Part shown: positions 15,815 to 24,776 of the stretch, one piece after another
How the letters are laid out: each line of letters begins with the position of its first letter
Position numbering within the stretch: the first letter of the stretch is position 1
Source: Butyrivibrio hungatei NK4A153
GTDB taxonomy: Bacteria > Bacillota > Clostridia > Lachnospirales > Lachnospiraceae
Reading direction: 5' to 3'
Length of the DNA: 64,000 bases
NCBI RefSeq assembly: GCF_000424465.1
Contig: NZ_AUJY01000011.1
Span: 1 to 64,000, forward strand
Notes under the pieces: generated by a model
Seen by the model: the letters and a program-made list of their open reading frames with translations, nothing else
What the model was told of the DNA's origin: nothing
Database searches by the model: none
Position numbers and translations under genes: made by a program

Positions 15815-16186
15815 ATGGTTAGGCGTGGAGAGATATATCTTGCTGACTTAGGTGCAGGTGTCGGATCGGAACAAAAAGGCGAGAGGCCGGTAATTATCGT
15901 TCAGAACAATAAAGGAAATAGGTATTCGCCGACGGTTTCTGTTGTGCCTATAACAACAAAGATTCATAAAAGTGCGGGAATGCCTACGCATGTTCTGCTA
16001 GGTAAAATTGCAGGGCTTGATATGGAATCAGCCTGTATGGCAGAGCAGGTTATGACAATAGATAAGAAGAGGCTTATAGCGAGGATAGGTAAACTTCCCG
16101 AAAACGTTATGAGTCGGGATATAGCTAAGGCTTTGAATATTCAGTTGGATTTGAAAGTGGGGAAAAAGAGAAATGGAAAAGATTGA
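15815..16186 (+). CDS. MazF/PemK-family endoribonuclease toxin, 123 aa
   Basis: The start MVRRGEIYLADLG has GGAAGGAG upstream. The protein shows the MazF/PemK fold: RRGEIYLADLG, GSEQKGERPVIIVQN (substrate-loop Arg-Pro), SVVPITTK and a central CMAEQVMTIDKKRL. Members cleave mRNA at short motifs. No antitoxin gene is adjacent; the 3' neighbour is an excisionase, overlapping by 14 bases. Solitary MazF genes just before xis-int occur in Lachnospiraceae elements. It may stabilise the element or act as a regulator, which is inference. Confidence 0.85.
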   Translation: MVRRGEIYLADLGAGVGSEQKGERPVIIVQNNKGNRYSPTVSVVPITTKIHKSAGMPTHVLLGKIAGLDMESACMAEQVMTIDKKRLIARIGKLPENVMSRDIAKALNIQLDLKVGKKRNGKD

Positions 16187-16376
16187 AGTGCCGGTGTGGC
16201 GAAAGTATTCACTTAGTATACAGGAAGCGGCTTCCTATTATGGTATCGGAGAGAAGAGACTTCGCAGTCTTGTTTCAGATAACCTGAATGAGGAATATGT
16301 GATAGAAATAGGCTCACATGTCAGAATAAAGCGCAGGAAATTTGAAGAGTATCTTGATGATGCAGGAGTTATATAA
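16173..16376 (+). CDS. xis: Tn916-type excisionase, 67 aa
   Basis: The product has the Tn916 Xis layout: MEKIEVPVWRKYSLSIQEAA, a winged-helix segment with GIGEKRLRSLV, and IGSHVRIKRRKFEEYLD. It bends DNA at the element ends and steers the integrase toward excision. It begins inside the mazF reading frame and lies 43 bases before the integrase gene, the standard xis-int order. Confidence 0.9.
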   Translation: MEKIEVPVWRKYSLSIQEAASYYGIGEKRLRSLVSDNLNEEYVIEIGSHVRIKRRKFEEYLDDAGVI

Positions 16377-16419
16377 GGGGCGGCATTCTGGCGCTTTTTT
16401 TATTGTAAAGGTACAATAG

Positions 16420-17679
16420 ATGAAGCGTAAAAAAATGCTGCTTCTCCGTTTTTGTTGGAAGGAGCTGATTAAAATAGAAAGAAGGTATGATAAAAAAGGA
16501 AGAGTTCTCCATGATGGAGAATATCAGATGCCGGATGGCCGATACAGATTTAGATATACATCTTGGGATGGCCATCGTAAGACAATTTATAGCTGGAGAC
16601 TTGCTAAGAATGACAAGGCGCCTGAAGGCAAGAAGTATACGGAGTCTCTTCGTGAAATGGAGAAGAAAATCCATGCAGACAGCTTTGATAAGATAGTATC
16701 TAATGGAGGAGACCTTACGGTCTTGGAGTTGGTTCAGAAGTATGTTAATACCCGCGTGGGCGTTAGGATATCAACAAGACGCGGATATCAGACAGTTCTG
16801 AATTTTCTTGCAAAGGACCCTTTTGGAAAGAAGAGAATTGATCTTGTGCGTAAGTCAGATGCCAAGCTATGGCTTATTCAGCTTCAAAAGGAGAAAGGTA
16901 AGAGCTATTCCCAGATTCATACAATCAGGGGGCTTGTCAGACCTGCTTTTAAACTTGCAATGGATGATGATCTTATCCGCAAGAATCCATTCGATTTTGA
17001 GCTGGTCAATGTTGTTGTAAATGATTCTACAAGGCGAGATGCCTTATCTCGGGAAGAGGAGCGCAAGTTTCTTAAGTTTATCAAGGAAGATAACCATTAC
17101 AAGAAGTATTATGAAGGAATCTATATTCTGTTTAATACAGGACTGAGAATATCTGAATTTTGTGGTCTTACATTATCAGATATAGACTTTGAGGATCATT
17201 CTGTTAATATTGATCATCAACTTCAAAAAGGTGCTCATGTAGGGTATTATATTGAGGAGACCAAGACGGAGAGCGGTCGAAGGAAGATTCCTATGACTCC
17301 CGAGGTGGAAGAGTGTTTTAAGACAATAATAGCAAACAGACGACCACCAAAGCCTGAGCCTATGATAGATGGCAAAGCGGGATTTCTGTATTTTGATAAG
17401 GATGGAAGCGTTGTATATTCGCTTCATTGGGATCATTATTTCAAGCACATCCGCGATAAATACAATCATATCTACAAGATACAGATACCATTTGTGTCTC
17501 CGCATATCTGCAGGCATACTTATTGCAGTAAAATGGCAAAGTCGGGAATGAATCCAAAGACCCTTCAATATCTGATGGGGCATTCAGATATAAGTGTTAC
17601 ATTAAATACATACACTCATGTTGGATTTGAGGATGCTCAAAGAGAGCTAAAGTCGCTTAAAACCTTAAAGGCAATATGA
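16420..17679 (+). CDS. int: Tn916-family tyrosine integrase, 419 aa or slightly shorter
   Basis: It carries the arm-binding N-terminal domain (KKGRVLHDGEYQMPDGRYRF), a core-binding domain (NTRVGVRISTRRGYQTVLNF) and the catalytic domain with GLRISEF (first Arg), HICRHTY (HxxR), LMGHSDIS and the NTYTH tyrosine near residue 400. All catalytic residues are present, so it should be active. The ATG at 16420 has only AAAGG upstream and adds about 18 residues not typical of the family. A better ribosome site (AAGGAG, 16457-16463) precedes ATT/ATA codons, so a non-standard start is possible. It marks the right end of a Tn916-like element. Confidence 0.92.
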   Translation: MKRKKMLLLRFCWKELIKIERRYDKKGRVLHDGEYQMPDGRYRFRYTSWDGHRKTIYSWRLAKNDKAPEGKKYTESLREMEKKIHADSFDKIVSNGGDLTVLELVQKYVNTRVGVRISTRRGYQTVLNFLAKDPFGKKRIDLVRKSDAKLWLIQLQKEKGKSYSQIHTIRGLVRPAFKLAMDDDLIRKNPFDFELVNVVVNDSTRRDALSREEERKFLKFIKEDNHYKKYYEGIYILFNTGLRISEFCGLTLSDIDFEDHSVNIDHQLQKGAHVGYYIEETKTESGRRKIPMTPEVEECFKTIIANRRPPKPEPMIDGKAGFLYFDKDGSVVYSLHWDHYFKHIRDKYNHIYKIQIPFVSPHICRHTYCSKMAKSGMNPKTLQYLMGHSDISVTLNTYTHVGFEDAQRELKSLKTLKAI

Positions 17680-17790
17680 TTTGAGGGTTAAATTATTATA
17701 TCCATTTTGCCATGGGGAAACGGCAAATGTTTTTTTAAACTGAAAGGGTTAAACTCAAAATTTTTAACCCCGTTTTTAACCCTACCGGTT
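17680..17790. other. Probable right end of the integrated element: terminator and four GGGTTAAA boxes
   Basis: A terminator follows int: TTTGCC (17706-17711) pairs with GGCAAA (17722-17727), then TTTTTTT. Around it stand AGGGTTAAA at 17684-17692 and 17745-17753, and the inverted form TTTAACCC at 17763-17770 and 17775-17782. Tn916-like integrases bind short repeated arm sites near the element ends, so these are candidate Int/Xis sites. The exact attachment site cannot be set without the other end. Confidence 0.5.
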
Positions 17791-17878
17791 GCAAAATAAC
17801 GCTAAAATATGCAATGATATGCCGACTTATAAAAAATTGAAAATAGCATGAATGCTAGGAAATATGAGGATTTAGGGA

Positions 17879-18373
17879 ATGATTAAGATACTATTCGTCT
17901 GCCACGGCAATATATGCCGTTCTCCTATGGCAGAGTTTGTATTAAAAGATATGGTGAAAAAGCGCGGGTTGGAAGATGAGTTCTACATCGAATCCGCAGC
18001 GACAAGCACAGAGGAGATCTGGCACGGAGTTGGTAATCCCGTGTATCCGCCGGCGAGAGCTAAGCTTAGAGAGCATGGAATAGGAACTTCTGATAATGAG
18101 CTTGGTGTTAGTGAGAAGAGAGCCAGGCAGACTGTGCGCGGCGACTATGAGAAGTTCGACTATATAATAGGTATGGATAGCGCCAATATGAGAAATATGC
18201 AGAGGATATATGGCGGAGATCCTGAAAACAAAGTGTACAAGATGCTGGATTTTGCGGGAAGAAGCGCTGATGTGGCAGACCCCTGGTATACGGGTAATTT
18301 TGATGCTACATGGAACGACGTTGTTGATGGTTGCAACGGTCTTATTTCCAAAGTTATAGGAGCAACAACATAA
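17879..18373 (+). CDS. Low-molecular-weight protein-tyrosine phosphatase, 164 aa
   Basis: The catalytic P-loop CHGNICRS starts at residue 8 and the general-acid DPWYTG lies about residue 128, the two hallmarks of this family. It removes phosphate from tyrosine (or arginine) of proteins in the cytosol; substrates are unknown. Length is normal. It is the first core-type gene after the mobile element and is followed 32 bases later by a MATE transporter gene, so the two may be co-transcribed. Confidence 0.93.
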   Translation: MIKILFVCHGNICRSPMAEFVLKDMVKKRGLEDEFYIESAATSTEEIWHGVGNPVYPPARAKLREHGIGTSDNELGVSEKRARQTVRGDYEKFDYIIGMDSANMRNMQRIYGGDPENKVYKMLDFAGRSADVADPWYTGNFDATWNDVVDGCNGLISKVIGATT

Positions 18374-18404
18374 AAATTATCGCTTACATGGAAGAGGATG
18401 CTCG

Positions 18405-19769
18405 ATGAAAAAAGCAGGAAATACAGTTATAGATGAAAAAACACCGCTTCTGGTATTGGCGGGCCCCATGTTCTTGGAGCTCTTGCTGAATACAATGCTT
18501 CACAACGTCGATACTGTTATGCTGAGTCATTACAATGAATACGCTGTCGGAGCGGTTGGCAACGCAAACACTATCATGTTTATGATGATCATTCTTTTCA
18601 ACATCATTGCAACGGCTACAAGTGTAGTTGTTGCGCAGTATCTCGGTGCTAAGATGTATGACCGGATGAACATGATATATACGCTTTCGATTGTTGTAAA
18701 TCTGGTATTGGGAATCGGGCTCAGTGCGGTGTTTTGTGCCGCAAATCCGTTTATTATGGATTTTCTTCATGTGTCGCCCGAGATGCGTCCGTTCTCGATG
18801 ACATATATCTATATTGTCGGAGGCGCAGGTTTTCTGATGGCAGTGTCCAATGTTATGCTCCAGATTTTGCGTTGTAACGGATATACCAAGATAGGCATGT
18901 GGGTTACGTTTGGCATAAATATTGTCAACATTGTCGGAAATTATTGCTTCCTGTACGGACCGCTTAAGTTTTTGAATATGGGCGTTGCCGGTGTGGCGAT
19001 ATCTACAGTGGTGGCAAGGCTTTTATCTGTGATAGCGCTTATTGTTTTCTTCTATGTGACAAAAACAGGAAGGATTTCCCTTCGCTATCTGATACCGTTT
19101 CCGATGAAACTGCTTATAAAAATGATAAGGATAGGCCTTCCTTCTGCGGGTGAGAACCTTACATACAATCTTTATCAGACAACACTTCTTTCCTTTATTA
19201 ATGCGATGGGAAATGATGCGGTTAATGCAAGGGCATATTGCAATACGCTTATCTCCTTTGCGATGATCTTCTCGAATGCCTCTGCGATGTCAACGCAGAT
19301 AATTACCGGGCATCTGGTAGGCGCGGGAAAGACTGAAGAGGCATATAAAAGAGTGTTCAAAACGCTTAAGACTTCTATGCCGATCACGATAGCACTGGCA
19401 TGTATCAATACGATTCTTTGCGGATATACGTTGCGTATATTTACGGATAACCTCAATATAATCGCTCTTGGCAGGACGATAATGATCGTAGACATATTTG
19501 TTGAGACGGGACGTTGCCTTAATATGACATTTGTCAGCAGTCTAAAAGCGGCGGGAGCTTATATATTCCCGTTTATAGCCGGAGTTCTGTGTAACTGGGG
19601 ACTTGGTCTTACTGTAGGATATACGGTCGGAGTCGTGCTTGGGCTGGGCGTTGCCGGAATCTTCATAGGAACGGCAACAGATGAATGTATCAGAGGCCTG
19701 ATTGTTATGTACTATTGGTATAAGAAGAAATGGCTTGGAAAATCCGTGGTGAGTCGTGGCGTGGACTAG
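18405..19769 (+). CDS. MATE-family multidrug/cation efflux transporter, 454 aa
   Basis: The start has GGAAGAGGA upstream. About twelve membrane helices form two homologous halves, with the first helix segment PLLVLAGPMFLELLLNTML and the conserved VDTVMLSHYNEYAVGAVGNA. MATE proteins exchange Na+ or H+ for drugs or metabolites across the cytoplasmic membrane. The substrate is not predictable. The 3' end overlaps the convergent YolD-like gene by four bases. Confidence 0.92.
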   Translation: MKKAGNTVIDEKTPLLVLAGPMFLELLLNTMLHNVDTVMLSHYNEYAVGAVGNANTIMFMMIILFNIIATATSVVVAQYLGAKMYDRMNMIYTLSIVVNLVLGIGLSAVFCAANPFIMDFLHVSPEMRPFSMTYIYIVGGAGFLMAVSNVMLQILRCNGYTKIGMWVTFGINIVNIVGNYCFLYGPLKFLNMGVAGVAISTVVARLLSVIALIVFFYVTKTGRISLRYLIPFPMKLLIKMIRIGLPSAGENLTYNLYQTTLLSFINAMGNDAVNARAYCNTLISFAMIFSNASAMSTQIITGHLVGAGKTEEAYKRVFKTLKTSMPITIALACINTILCGYTLRIFTDNLNIIALGRTIMIVDIFVETGRCLNMTFVSSLKAAGAYIFPFIAGVLCNWGLGLTVGYTVGVVLGLGVAGIFIGTATDECIRGLIVMYYWYKKKWLGKSVVSRGVD

Positions 19770-20110
19770 GGCATATAACGAGGGCTGCTTTCTTCAAATT
19801 CAATATCAAGAATATCATCAAATTTTATCTTAGTATTTACAATATGAAGTATTCTTGCTACCTCATCAAAGCGGGCGACCATACCTGTTACTTGAAGATA
19901 TTCACCTTTATTAAAGTAGACACATGTTAAAATTAACCCCTTTTTGATGTTGTGCATTTTCTTATCGAGTTCTTCGGCCATTTCGTCGGAGAGCTCGATT
20001 TTTGGTACTTTTATTTTTTCTTTTGCCAAAAGAGCTTCATCAAGTCCCTTAACAGCCTGAAAAGGCAGGAACTGAGCGGCTCTTTTATCCATGGACATTT
20101 TTTGCCTCAT
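19766..20110 (-). CDS. YolD-like protein, partner of Y-family polymerase, 114 aa
   Basis: The protein contains the YolD-like pattern: MDKRAAQFLPFQAVKGLDEA near the start, then a helical region and a beta-rich end (YFNKGEYLQVTGMVARFDE). YolD-like proteins are encoded next to UV-damage-repair DNA polymerases in Firmicutes. It lies 39 bases downstream of such a gene on the same strand, making one LexA-controlled unit. The start may be 20110 or 20098 (MSMDK, GAGG six bases upstream). Confidence 0.85.
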   Translation of the reverse strand: MRQKMSMDKRAAQFLPFQAVKGLDEALLAKEKIKVPKIELSDEMAEELDKKMHNIKKGLILTCVYFNKGEYLQVTGMVARFDEVARILHIVNTKIKFDDILDIEFEESSPRYMP

Positions 20111-20149
20111 TTATATATCCTCTGATGAAAACTTGATTCAATCCTCAAC

Positions 20150-21415
20150 TTACGCTTTGTGGCCACCAATCTGATTGTTCCTGTCCCTGGTTGTGGCGCC
20201 TTCTTCAAAGTTGAGCCCCTTTAATATCGCGTTTTTACCGAATTTATTCTTTATCTCAAGAACTGCCTTCTGCATGCGTCTGTCTCGTTCGAGGTCGGCG
20301 GGAGATACGAAGAAGGAGTACTGAGTATATTCTTCGGGAACGACGTTGTTTGCAACGACGTACATTCTGCGGACAAGATACAGCGGATTGACAATCTGTT
20401 TGTAGAGGTCAGCGATTCCGGGAATCAGAAGCATTGATGCATTGGTCTCGGTATCGAGTGAAAATGTACCTTTCGCTGAAGGAATCGGCGTTCCTTTGGC
20501 ATATCCGACCATAAGGGAAAAAGATTTACTGACAAGTCCTTTGTCGACCATATCAAGACACATCACATCCATCATCTCTTTTGCTATGATAAGTCCTTTT
20601 TCATAGCTGTAATCGCTCATAAGGACTTGTCCCTGGCTGAGGGAATGGGAAGAAGAGCTGTAGGCTCTGATGTCGCTTATCGTGACCGGCTCGCGCCCCC
20701 ACGCGTGGTCTATAAGGAGTTCGGCATTTACGCCAAAAAGTTTGTAGAGAAGATTTTCGTCGCCGTTTGCAATGTCTCTCATTGTGAGCATTCCGTATGT
20801 GGCAAGGCGGTTTGCGATACCTTTTCCGATGCGCCAGAAGTCGGTGAGCGGTCTGTGATCCCACAAGGTCTCGCGAAAGCTCTTTTCATCAAGTTCTCCG
20901 ATAAAATCGGGGGAGTGTTTGGCTGTGATATCAAGAGCTATCTTGGCAAGAAAGAGGTTGCTTCCGATTCCGCAGGTGGCGCGGATTTTTAAGTTCTTGT
21001 CTATGTCATCCATTATCTGCCGTCCGAGCTGCTTGGCAGTCATATGGTAGAGATTCAGGTATTCCGTGACATCCATGAACGCTTCGTCGACGGAGTAGAC
21101 GTGAATATCGTCCTTGGAAATGTACTTAAGGTAGATTGCGTATACTTCGGCGGAGTAATCGAGGTATTTCTGCATTCTGGGAACGGCCATGATGTAGTCG
21201 ATATTTTTGGGTATCTCAAATACACGGCATCTGTTGTGGACGCCGAGGGCTTTCATGGCCGGTGATACGGCAAGGCATATTGTCTTGTCGGAGCGCTCGG
21301 GATCTGCCACAACAAGGCGGGTTGTCATAACATCAAGGCCTCTCTCCGCGCATTCAACCGATGCGTAGAAAGATTTGAGATCTATGCAGATGTAAGTTCT
21401 TTCTTTTCCTACCAT
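20150..21415 (-). CDS. Y-family DNA polymerase (UmuC/DinB-like), 421 aa
   Basis: The palm motifs are YICIDLKSFYASVECAERG (first Asp) and YSVDEAFMDVTEYL (catalytic Asp-Glu). A helix-hairpin-helix region (WRIGKGIANRLATYGMLTM) and a little-finger domain follow. It copies past damaged bases at low fidelity. The length and the YolD neighbour point to the UvsE/YqjW-like branch rather than canonical DinB; the canonical-type gene is at 43678. A LexA box lies inside its promoter, so it should be induced by DNA damage. Confidence 0.92.
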   Translation of the reverse strand: MVGKERTYICIDLKSFYASVECAERGLDVMTTRLVVADPERSDKTICLAVSPAMKALGVHNRCRVFEIPKNIDYIMAVPRMQKYLDYSAEVYAIYLKYISKDDIHVYSVDEAFMDVTEYLNLYHMTAKQLGRQIMDDIDKNLKIRATCGIGSNLFLAKIALDITAKHSPDFIGELDEKSFRETLWDHRPLTDFWRIGKGIANRLATYGMLTMRDIANGDENLLYKLFGVNAELLIDHAWGREPVTISDIRAYSSSSHSLSQGQVLMSDYSYEKGLIIAKEMMDVMCLDMVDKGLVSKSFSLMVGYAKGTPIPSAKGTFSLDTETNASMLLIPGIADLYKQIVNPLYLVRRMYVVANNVVPEEYTQYSFFVSPADLERDRRMQKAVLEIKNKFGKNAILKGLNFEEGATTRDRNNQIGGHKA

Positions 21416-21421
21416 GAGATA

Positions 21422-21450
21422 ATAATATAGAACAAACGTTCTTGTGTCAA
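21422..21450 (-). promoter_or_regulatory. SOS promoter of the Y-family polymerase with LexA box in the spacer
   Basis: On the minus strand: TTGACA (complement of 21445-21450), 17 bases, TATTAT (complement of 21422-21427). The spacer contains GAACAAACGTTC (21430-21441), a perfect GAAC-N4-GTTC LexA/DinR half-site pair, so bound LexA would block RNA polymerase. Confidence 0.85.
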
Positions 21451-21521
21451 GCGATGTATCAGATTAAAAACGATATACCGCTCTGTTTATTAACATGAAG
21501 CCGAAGGCTTGAAATAGGGAT

Positions 21522-21550
21522 TTGGACTTGAGGTGCCATCGTGTTATAAT
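21522..21550 (+). promoter_or_regulatory. Promoter of the HerA-like gene
   Basis: TTGGAC (21522-21527), 17 bases, TATAAT (21545-21550), about 50 bases before the start codon. Confidence 0.65.
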
Positions 21551-21599
21551 AACCAAAATGGCCAATTGCTATTAATTGAATATGTAAGAGGAGGGGACT

Positions 21600-23177
21600 A
21601 TGTTAAAAGACGGAAAGATTTGGATCGCCAACACAGAAGACGGAAAAAATGTATTTCTTTTGCCCAAGATGGCTAACAGGCACGGACTTGTAGCCGGTGC
21701 TACGGGAACGGGAAAAACGGTAACGCTTAAAGTTTTGGCGGAATCATTCAGTGACATGGGAGTTCCCGTATTTCTTGCAGATGTTAAGGGCGACCTTTCC
21801 GGAATGGTGTGCGAGGGCGCGGATTCTGAAGATATGCAAAAGAGAATCCAAAAATTCGGACTTGCTGAAGCGGGCTTTAAATATCAGAAGTATCCTGCGA
21901 CATTTTGGGATGTTTTTGGTGAAAAAGGAATACCGCTTAGGACGACAATCTCGGAGATGGGACCACTTCTTTTGGCCAGAATATTGGGGCTTAACGACCT
22001 TCAGAGAGATATTCTCTCGATTGCATTTAAGATTGCGGATGACAACAACCTTCTGCTTATCGATACCAAGGACTTAAAGGCAATGCTCAACTACATCTCC
22101 GATAATAACAAGGAGTTTGCGGCTGACTACGGCAATATCAGTAAGGTTTCCGTGGCTGCTATCGTAAGAGCGGTGGTATCGCTTGAGATTGCAGGGGGCG
22201 ACAAGTTCTTTTTCGAACCCGCACTTAATATAAGGGACTGGTTCACAACAGGAAGCGACGGCAAAGGAACGATCAACATTCTTGACAGCACAAGCCTTAT
22301 AAACAACGGCACTTTGTACGCGACGTTCCTTCTGTGGATGCTTTCGGAGCTTTTTGAAACGCTTCCCGAAGTTGGTGACCTTGATAAGCCTAAGATGGTG
22401 TTCTTTTTTGACGAGGCGCACCTTTTGTTTGCGGACACGCCAAAGCCTCTGATGGATAAGATTGAGCAGGTGGTTAAGCTCATTCGTTCCAAGGGAGTCG
22501 GTATCTATTTTGTAACGCAGAACCCGAGGGATATTCCGGACGGTGTTCTTGCACAGCTTGGGAATAAGATACAGCATGCACTTCACGCATATACGCCTGC
22601 CGATATGAAGGCAGTGAAGGCAGCAGCCGATTCGTTCAGGGAGAATCCGGAGTTTAAGACTGAGGATGTTATCCAGGAGCTCGGAACGGGAGAAGCGGTA
22701 TGTTCATTCCTTGCAGAGGACGGAACGCCTACCGTATGCGAGAGGGTTAAGATTCTTCCGCCGCAGAGTAAGTTTGGCGGAATCGACGATTCGGTCAGGG
22801 AAAAAGAAATCAAGGGTAGCATTTTGTACAGCAAGTATTATGAGCCCGAAGATCCCGATTCTGCGTATGAGTTCCTTGAGCGTAAGGGAATCGCCGATGC
22901 GGAAGAGGCTGCCAAGTTAAAGGCTGAAGCTGAAGCAGCTAAGGCAAAAGAAAAAGAGGACGCTGCTGCAGCAAAGAAGAAAGAAAAAGAAGAAGCCGCT
23001 GCTGAAAGAAAGAGAAAACAGACGGCTAAGACAATAGGAAATTCAGTAGTTGGAACGGTCGGAAGAGAAGTTGGCAAGACTGTCGGAGGAAAGTTTGGAA
23101 AATTCGGAAAGACTCTCGGCGGAAATCTCGGTGCCAGCCTCGGAAGAGGGATTTTATCAACATTATTTAAGTCATGA
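21600..23177 (+). CDS. HerA-like ATPase of the DUF853 family, 525 aa
   Basis: GAGGAGG precedes the start. Walker A is GATGTGKTVTLK (about residue 33) and Walker B is MVFFFDEAHLLF (about residue 265), with FVTQNPRDIPDGVLAQLGNK beyond it, all typical of DUF853 (YjgR) proteins. The C-terminal 120 residues are a charged Ala/Lys/Glu helix (about 435-480) and a Gly-rich tail (GKTVGGKFGKFGKTLGG). HerA-type ATPases move DNA. The cellular role of DUF853 is not settled. Confidence 0.88.
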   Translation: MLKDGKIWIANTEDGKNVFLLPKMANRHGLVAGATGTGKTVTLKVLAESFSDMGVPVFLADVKGDLSGMVCEGADSEDMQKRIQKFGLAEAGFKYQKYPATFWDVFGEKGIPLRTTISEMGPLLLARILGLNDLQRDILSIAFKIADDNNLLLIDTKDLKAMLNYISDNNKEFAADYGNISKVSVAAIVRAVVSLEIAGGDKFFFEPALNIRDWFTTGSDGKGTINILDSTSLINNGTLYATFLLWMLSELFETLPEVGDLDKPKMVFFFDEAHLLFADTPKPLMDKIEQVVKLIRSKGVGIYFVTQNPRDIPDGVLAQLGNKIQHALHAYTPADMKAVKAAADSFRENPEFKTEDVIQELGTGEAVCSFLAEDGTPTVCERVKILPPQSKFGGIDDSVREKEIKGSILYSKYYEPEDPDSAYEFLERKGIADAEEAAKLKAEAEAAKAKEKEDAAAAKKKEKEEAAAERKRKQTAKTIGNSVVGTVGREVGKTVGGKFGKFGKTLGGNLGASLGRGILSTLFKS

Positions 23178-23437
23178 TTTAGAGAACTCACACAAATGGA
23201 GAGCGTTTTTACATCAAATAAAAAAGCGCCTTCGAATCCGAAAGACGCATTGTTTTTGGGAGGAGGGGTTGCTGGTGGGGAAACCGGCAACCCGTGTATG
23301 AAAAAAAGTATTGTTGGGGGTTCAGAAGGTATGTTCTTCTGACAGTTTTTATGATACATCCCAACTGTTGCCAAATTGTGTCAGAACTCTAAAAGATATA
23401 TAACGTATTATTAAATAAGTATTGGAGTAAAATAAAA
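23178..23437. other. Intergenic region with a terminator and two further hairpins
   Basis: A stem within GCGCCTTCGAATCCGAAAGA (23226 onward) followed by a T run probably ends the HerA-like transcript. GGGTTGCTGG (23266-23275) then pairs with CCGGCAACCC (23284-23293). TCAGAAG (23322-23328) pairs with CTTCTGA (23336-23342), followed by CAGTTTTT, which looks like another terminator. A small RNA between them is possible but unproven. Confidence 0.45.
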
Positions 23438-24334
23438 ATGTCAGGAAATAATCTAAACAGAAGAGATGCGCATATCCCCAGAGACCGGGACGGATACGGA
23501 GGAGGCGATGAATATAGAGAAATAGAGCGATATGAAGACGAATTCAATGAATACAGCGATGATTTCAGCGACAGATATCGCGATGATGACAGATACAGAG
23601 ATGACTACCGTGATGACTATAGAGACGACGGATACAGAGATGATTATCGCGACGACTATAGAGACAGGGATGACTATAGGGACAGAGACGATTACAGAGA
23701 TGACTATCGCGACGACTATAGAGACGGAGACGGCTACAGAGACGATTACGATGGCGATGGCAGGGATCGTTACAGGGATGATGATTATGACAGAGACCGT
23801 TATGATGATGAAGATCCTGATATGTACAGAAATCGCGGCAGCTATAGAAAAGAAGTCGGAGATATCGATCGCTACAGGGATATAGACAGGAATAAAGAAG
23901 ATATGGGAAGAGGAAAGAAAAACACTTACATTCCGAGAGATAGAAACAGATTTGTTTTCGGAAAGTTTATCTTTACACTGATGGTTGTTTGCCTTGTTTT
24001 GATGATGTTTATCAAGGTTGCACTTCCGAAGCTTGTTAAGAAGGCCAAGAAAGCGGCAGCAGATAAGGCAGTTGAGATCATGTATGACAATGTTGAGAAA
24101 ATTGCGGGAAAGAATCCCAAGGTAAAAGAAGCACTGGAATCAATGTCTGAAGAAGATAAAGAGAAGGTGAGCGAGATAGTTGCGGAGCACATGGACGCAG
24201 AAACTATGACAGATGTCATGGAATACGTGAATAAGAATGATCAGGCCGGACTCGTTGAATATGCGGCAAAGAATTTTTCACCGGAAGAGATGAACGAGTT
24301 CAAAGACCTTTATGAAAAATATGGCGACAAGTAA
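23438..24334 (+). CDS. Membrane-anchored Asp/Arg/Tyr-repeat protein, 298 aa
   Basis: Residues about 25-150 are low-complexity repeats of YRDD and DRDDYRD type, strongly charged with alternating Arg and Asp. One membrane helix (about residues 173-193, FIFTLMVVCLVLMMFIKVAL) follows. The C-terminal 100 residues are helical and acidic (ESMSEEDKEKVSEIVAEHMD). With no signal peptide, the repeat domain would be cytosolic and the tail outside. The function is unknown; such repeats may be disordered and bind nucleic acid or form condensates, which is speculation. Confidence 0.75.
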   Translation: MSGNNLNRRDAHIPRDRDGYGGGDEYREIERYEDEFNEYSDDFSDRYRDDDRYRDDYRDDYRDDGYRDDYRDDYRDRDDYRDRDDYRDDYRDDYRDGDGYRDDYDGDGRDRYRDDDYDRDRYDDEDPDMYRNRGSYRKEVGDIDRYRDIDRNKEDMGRGKKNTYIPRDRNRFVFGKFIFTLMVVCLVLMMFIKVALPKLVKKAKKAAADKAVEIMYDNVEKIAGKNPKVKEALESMSEEDKEKVSEIVAEHMDAETMTDVMEYVNKNDQAGLVEYAAKNFSPEEMNEFKDLYEKYGDK

Positions 24335-24776
24335 TAATGATCAGTAAAAAGAAAAAGAGCTTGCGGCGGTTTATTTAACCGGTCGCAAGCTTAATTTTTT
24401 AATTTGTATAAAAAATATCCCTAACACGCAAAAACACCCACGGGGGGACGTGAGTGCCTGCGATTTTCTTATGAGGGGGAGATAGTGATTAGCTCTACAG
24501 ATTAGAGCAAACTTACATCACTAACTTAATAATAACTATATACTAAAATTGTGTTCAAAAAGTGAAAAAATCCGACTTTTTTTGAAAAAATTTCTAAGCC
24601 AGTATCCATCGGGGTTTTTACCTTTTTTGAAATCATTATTTCAATTTTGATTGGAAATTTCGGTAATTCTGTTTCATTTTTACGAATTTGTCATCGAAAT
24701 TGTATAGATTTTTTTTACGATAATGCTACTATATGTTCAGGAAATTGTTTTTTTGCACTTATAAAAGGAGGTTTAT
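24335..24776. other. 442-bp intergenic region: terminator, hairpins, AT-rich leader
   Basis: A strong terminator for the upstream gene lies at 24358-24400 (AGCTTGCG pairing with CGCAAGCT, with inner GGTT/AACC). CACCCACG (24435-24442) pairs with CGTGAGTG (24449-24456). AGTGAT (24484-24489) pairs with ATCACT (24517-24522) enclosing GCTCTA/TAGAGC. The last 200 bases are very AT-rich and lead to AAAGGAGG before the flagellin-like gene. I could not find a convincing sigma-28 promoter. Confidence 0.55.

Noticed and set aside
23532-23885. Met/Thr-rich 117-codon ORF inside the RDD-repeat gene
   Set aside because: It is a frame-shifted reading of the Arg/Asp/Tyr repeat and has no start signal of its own.
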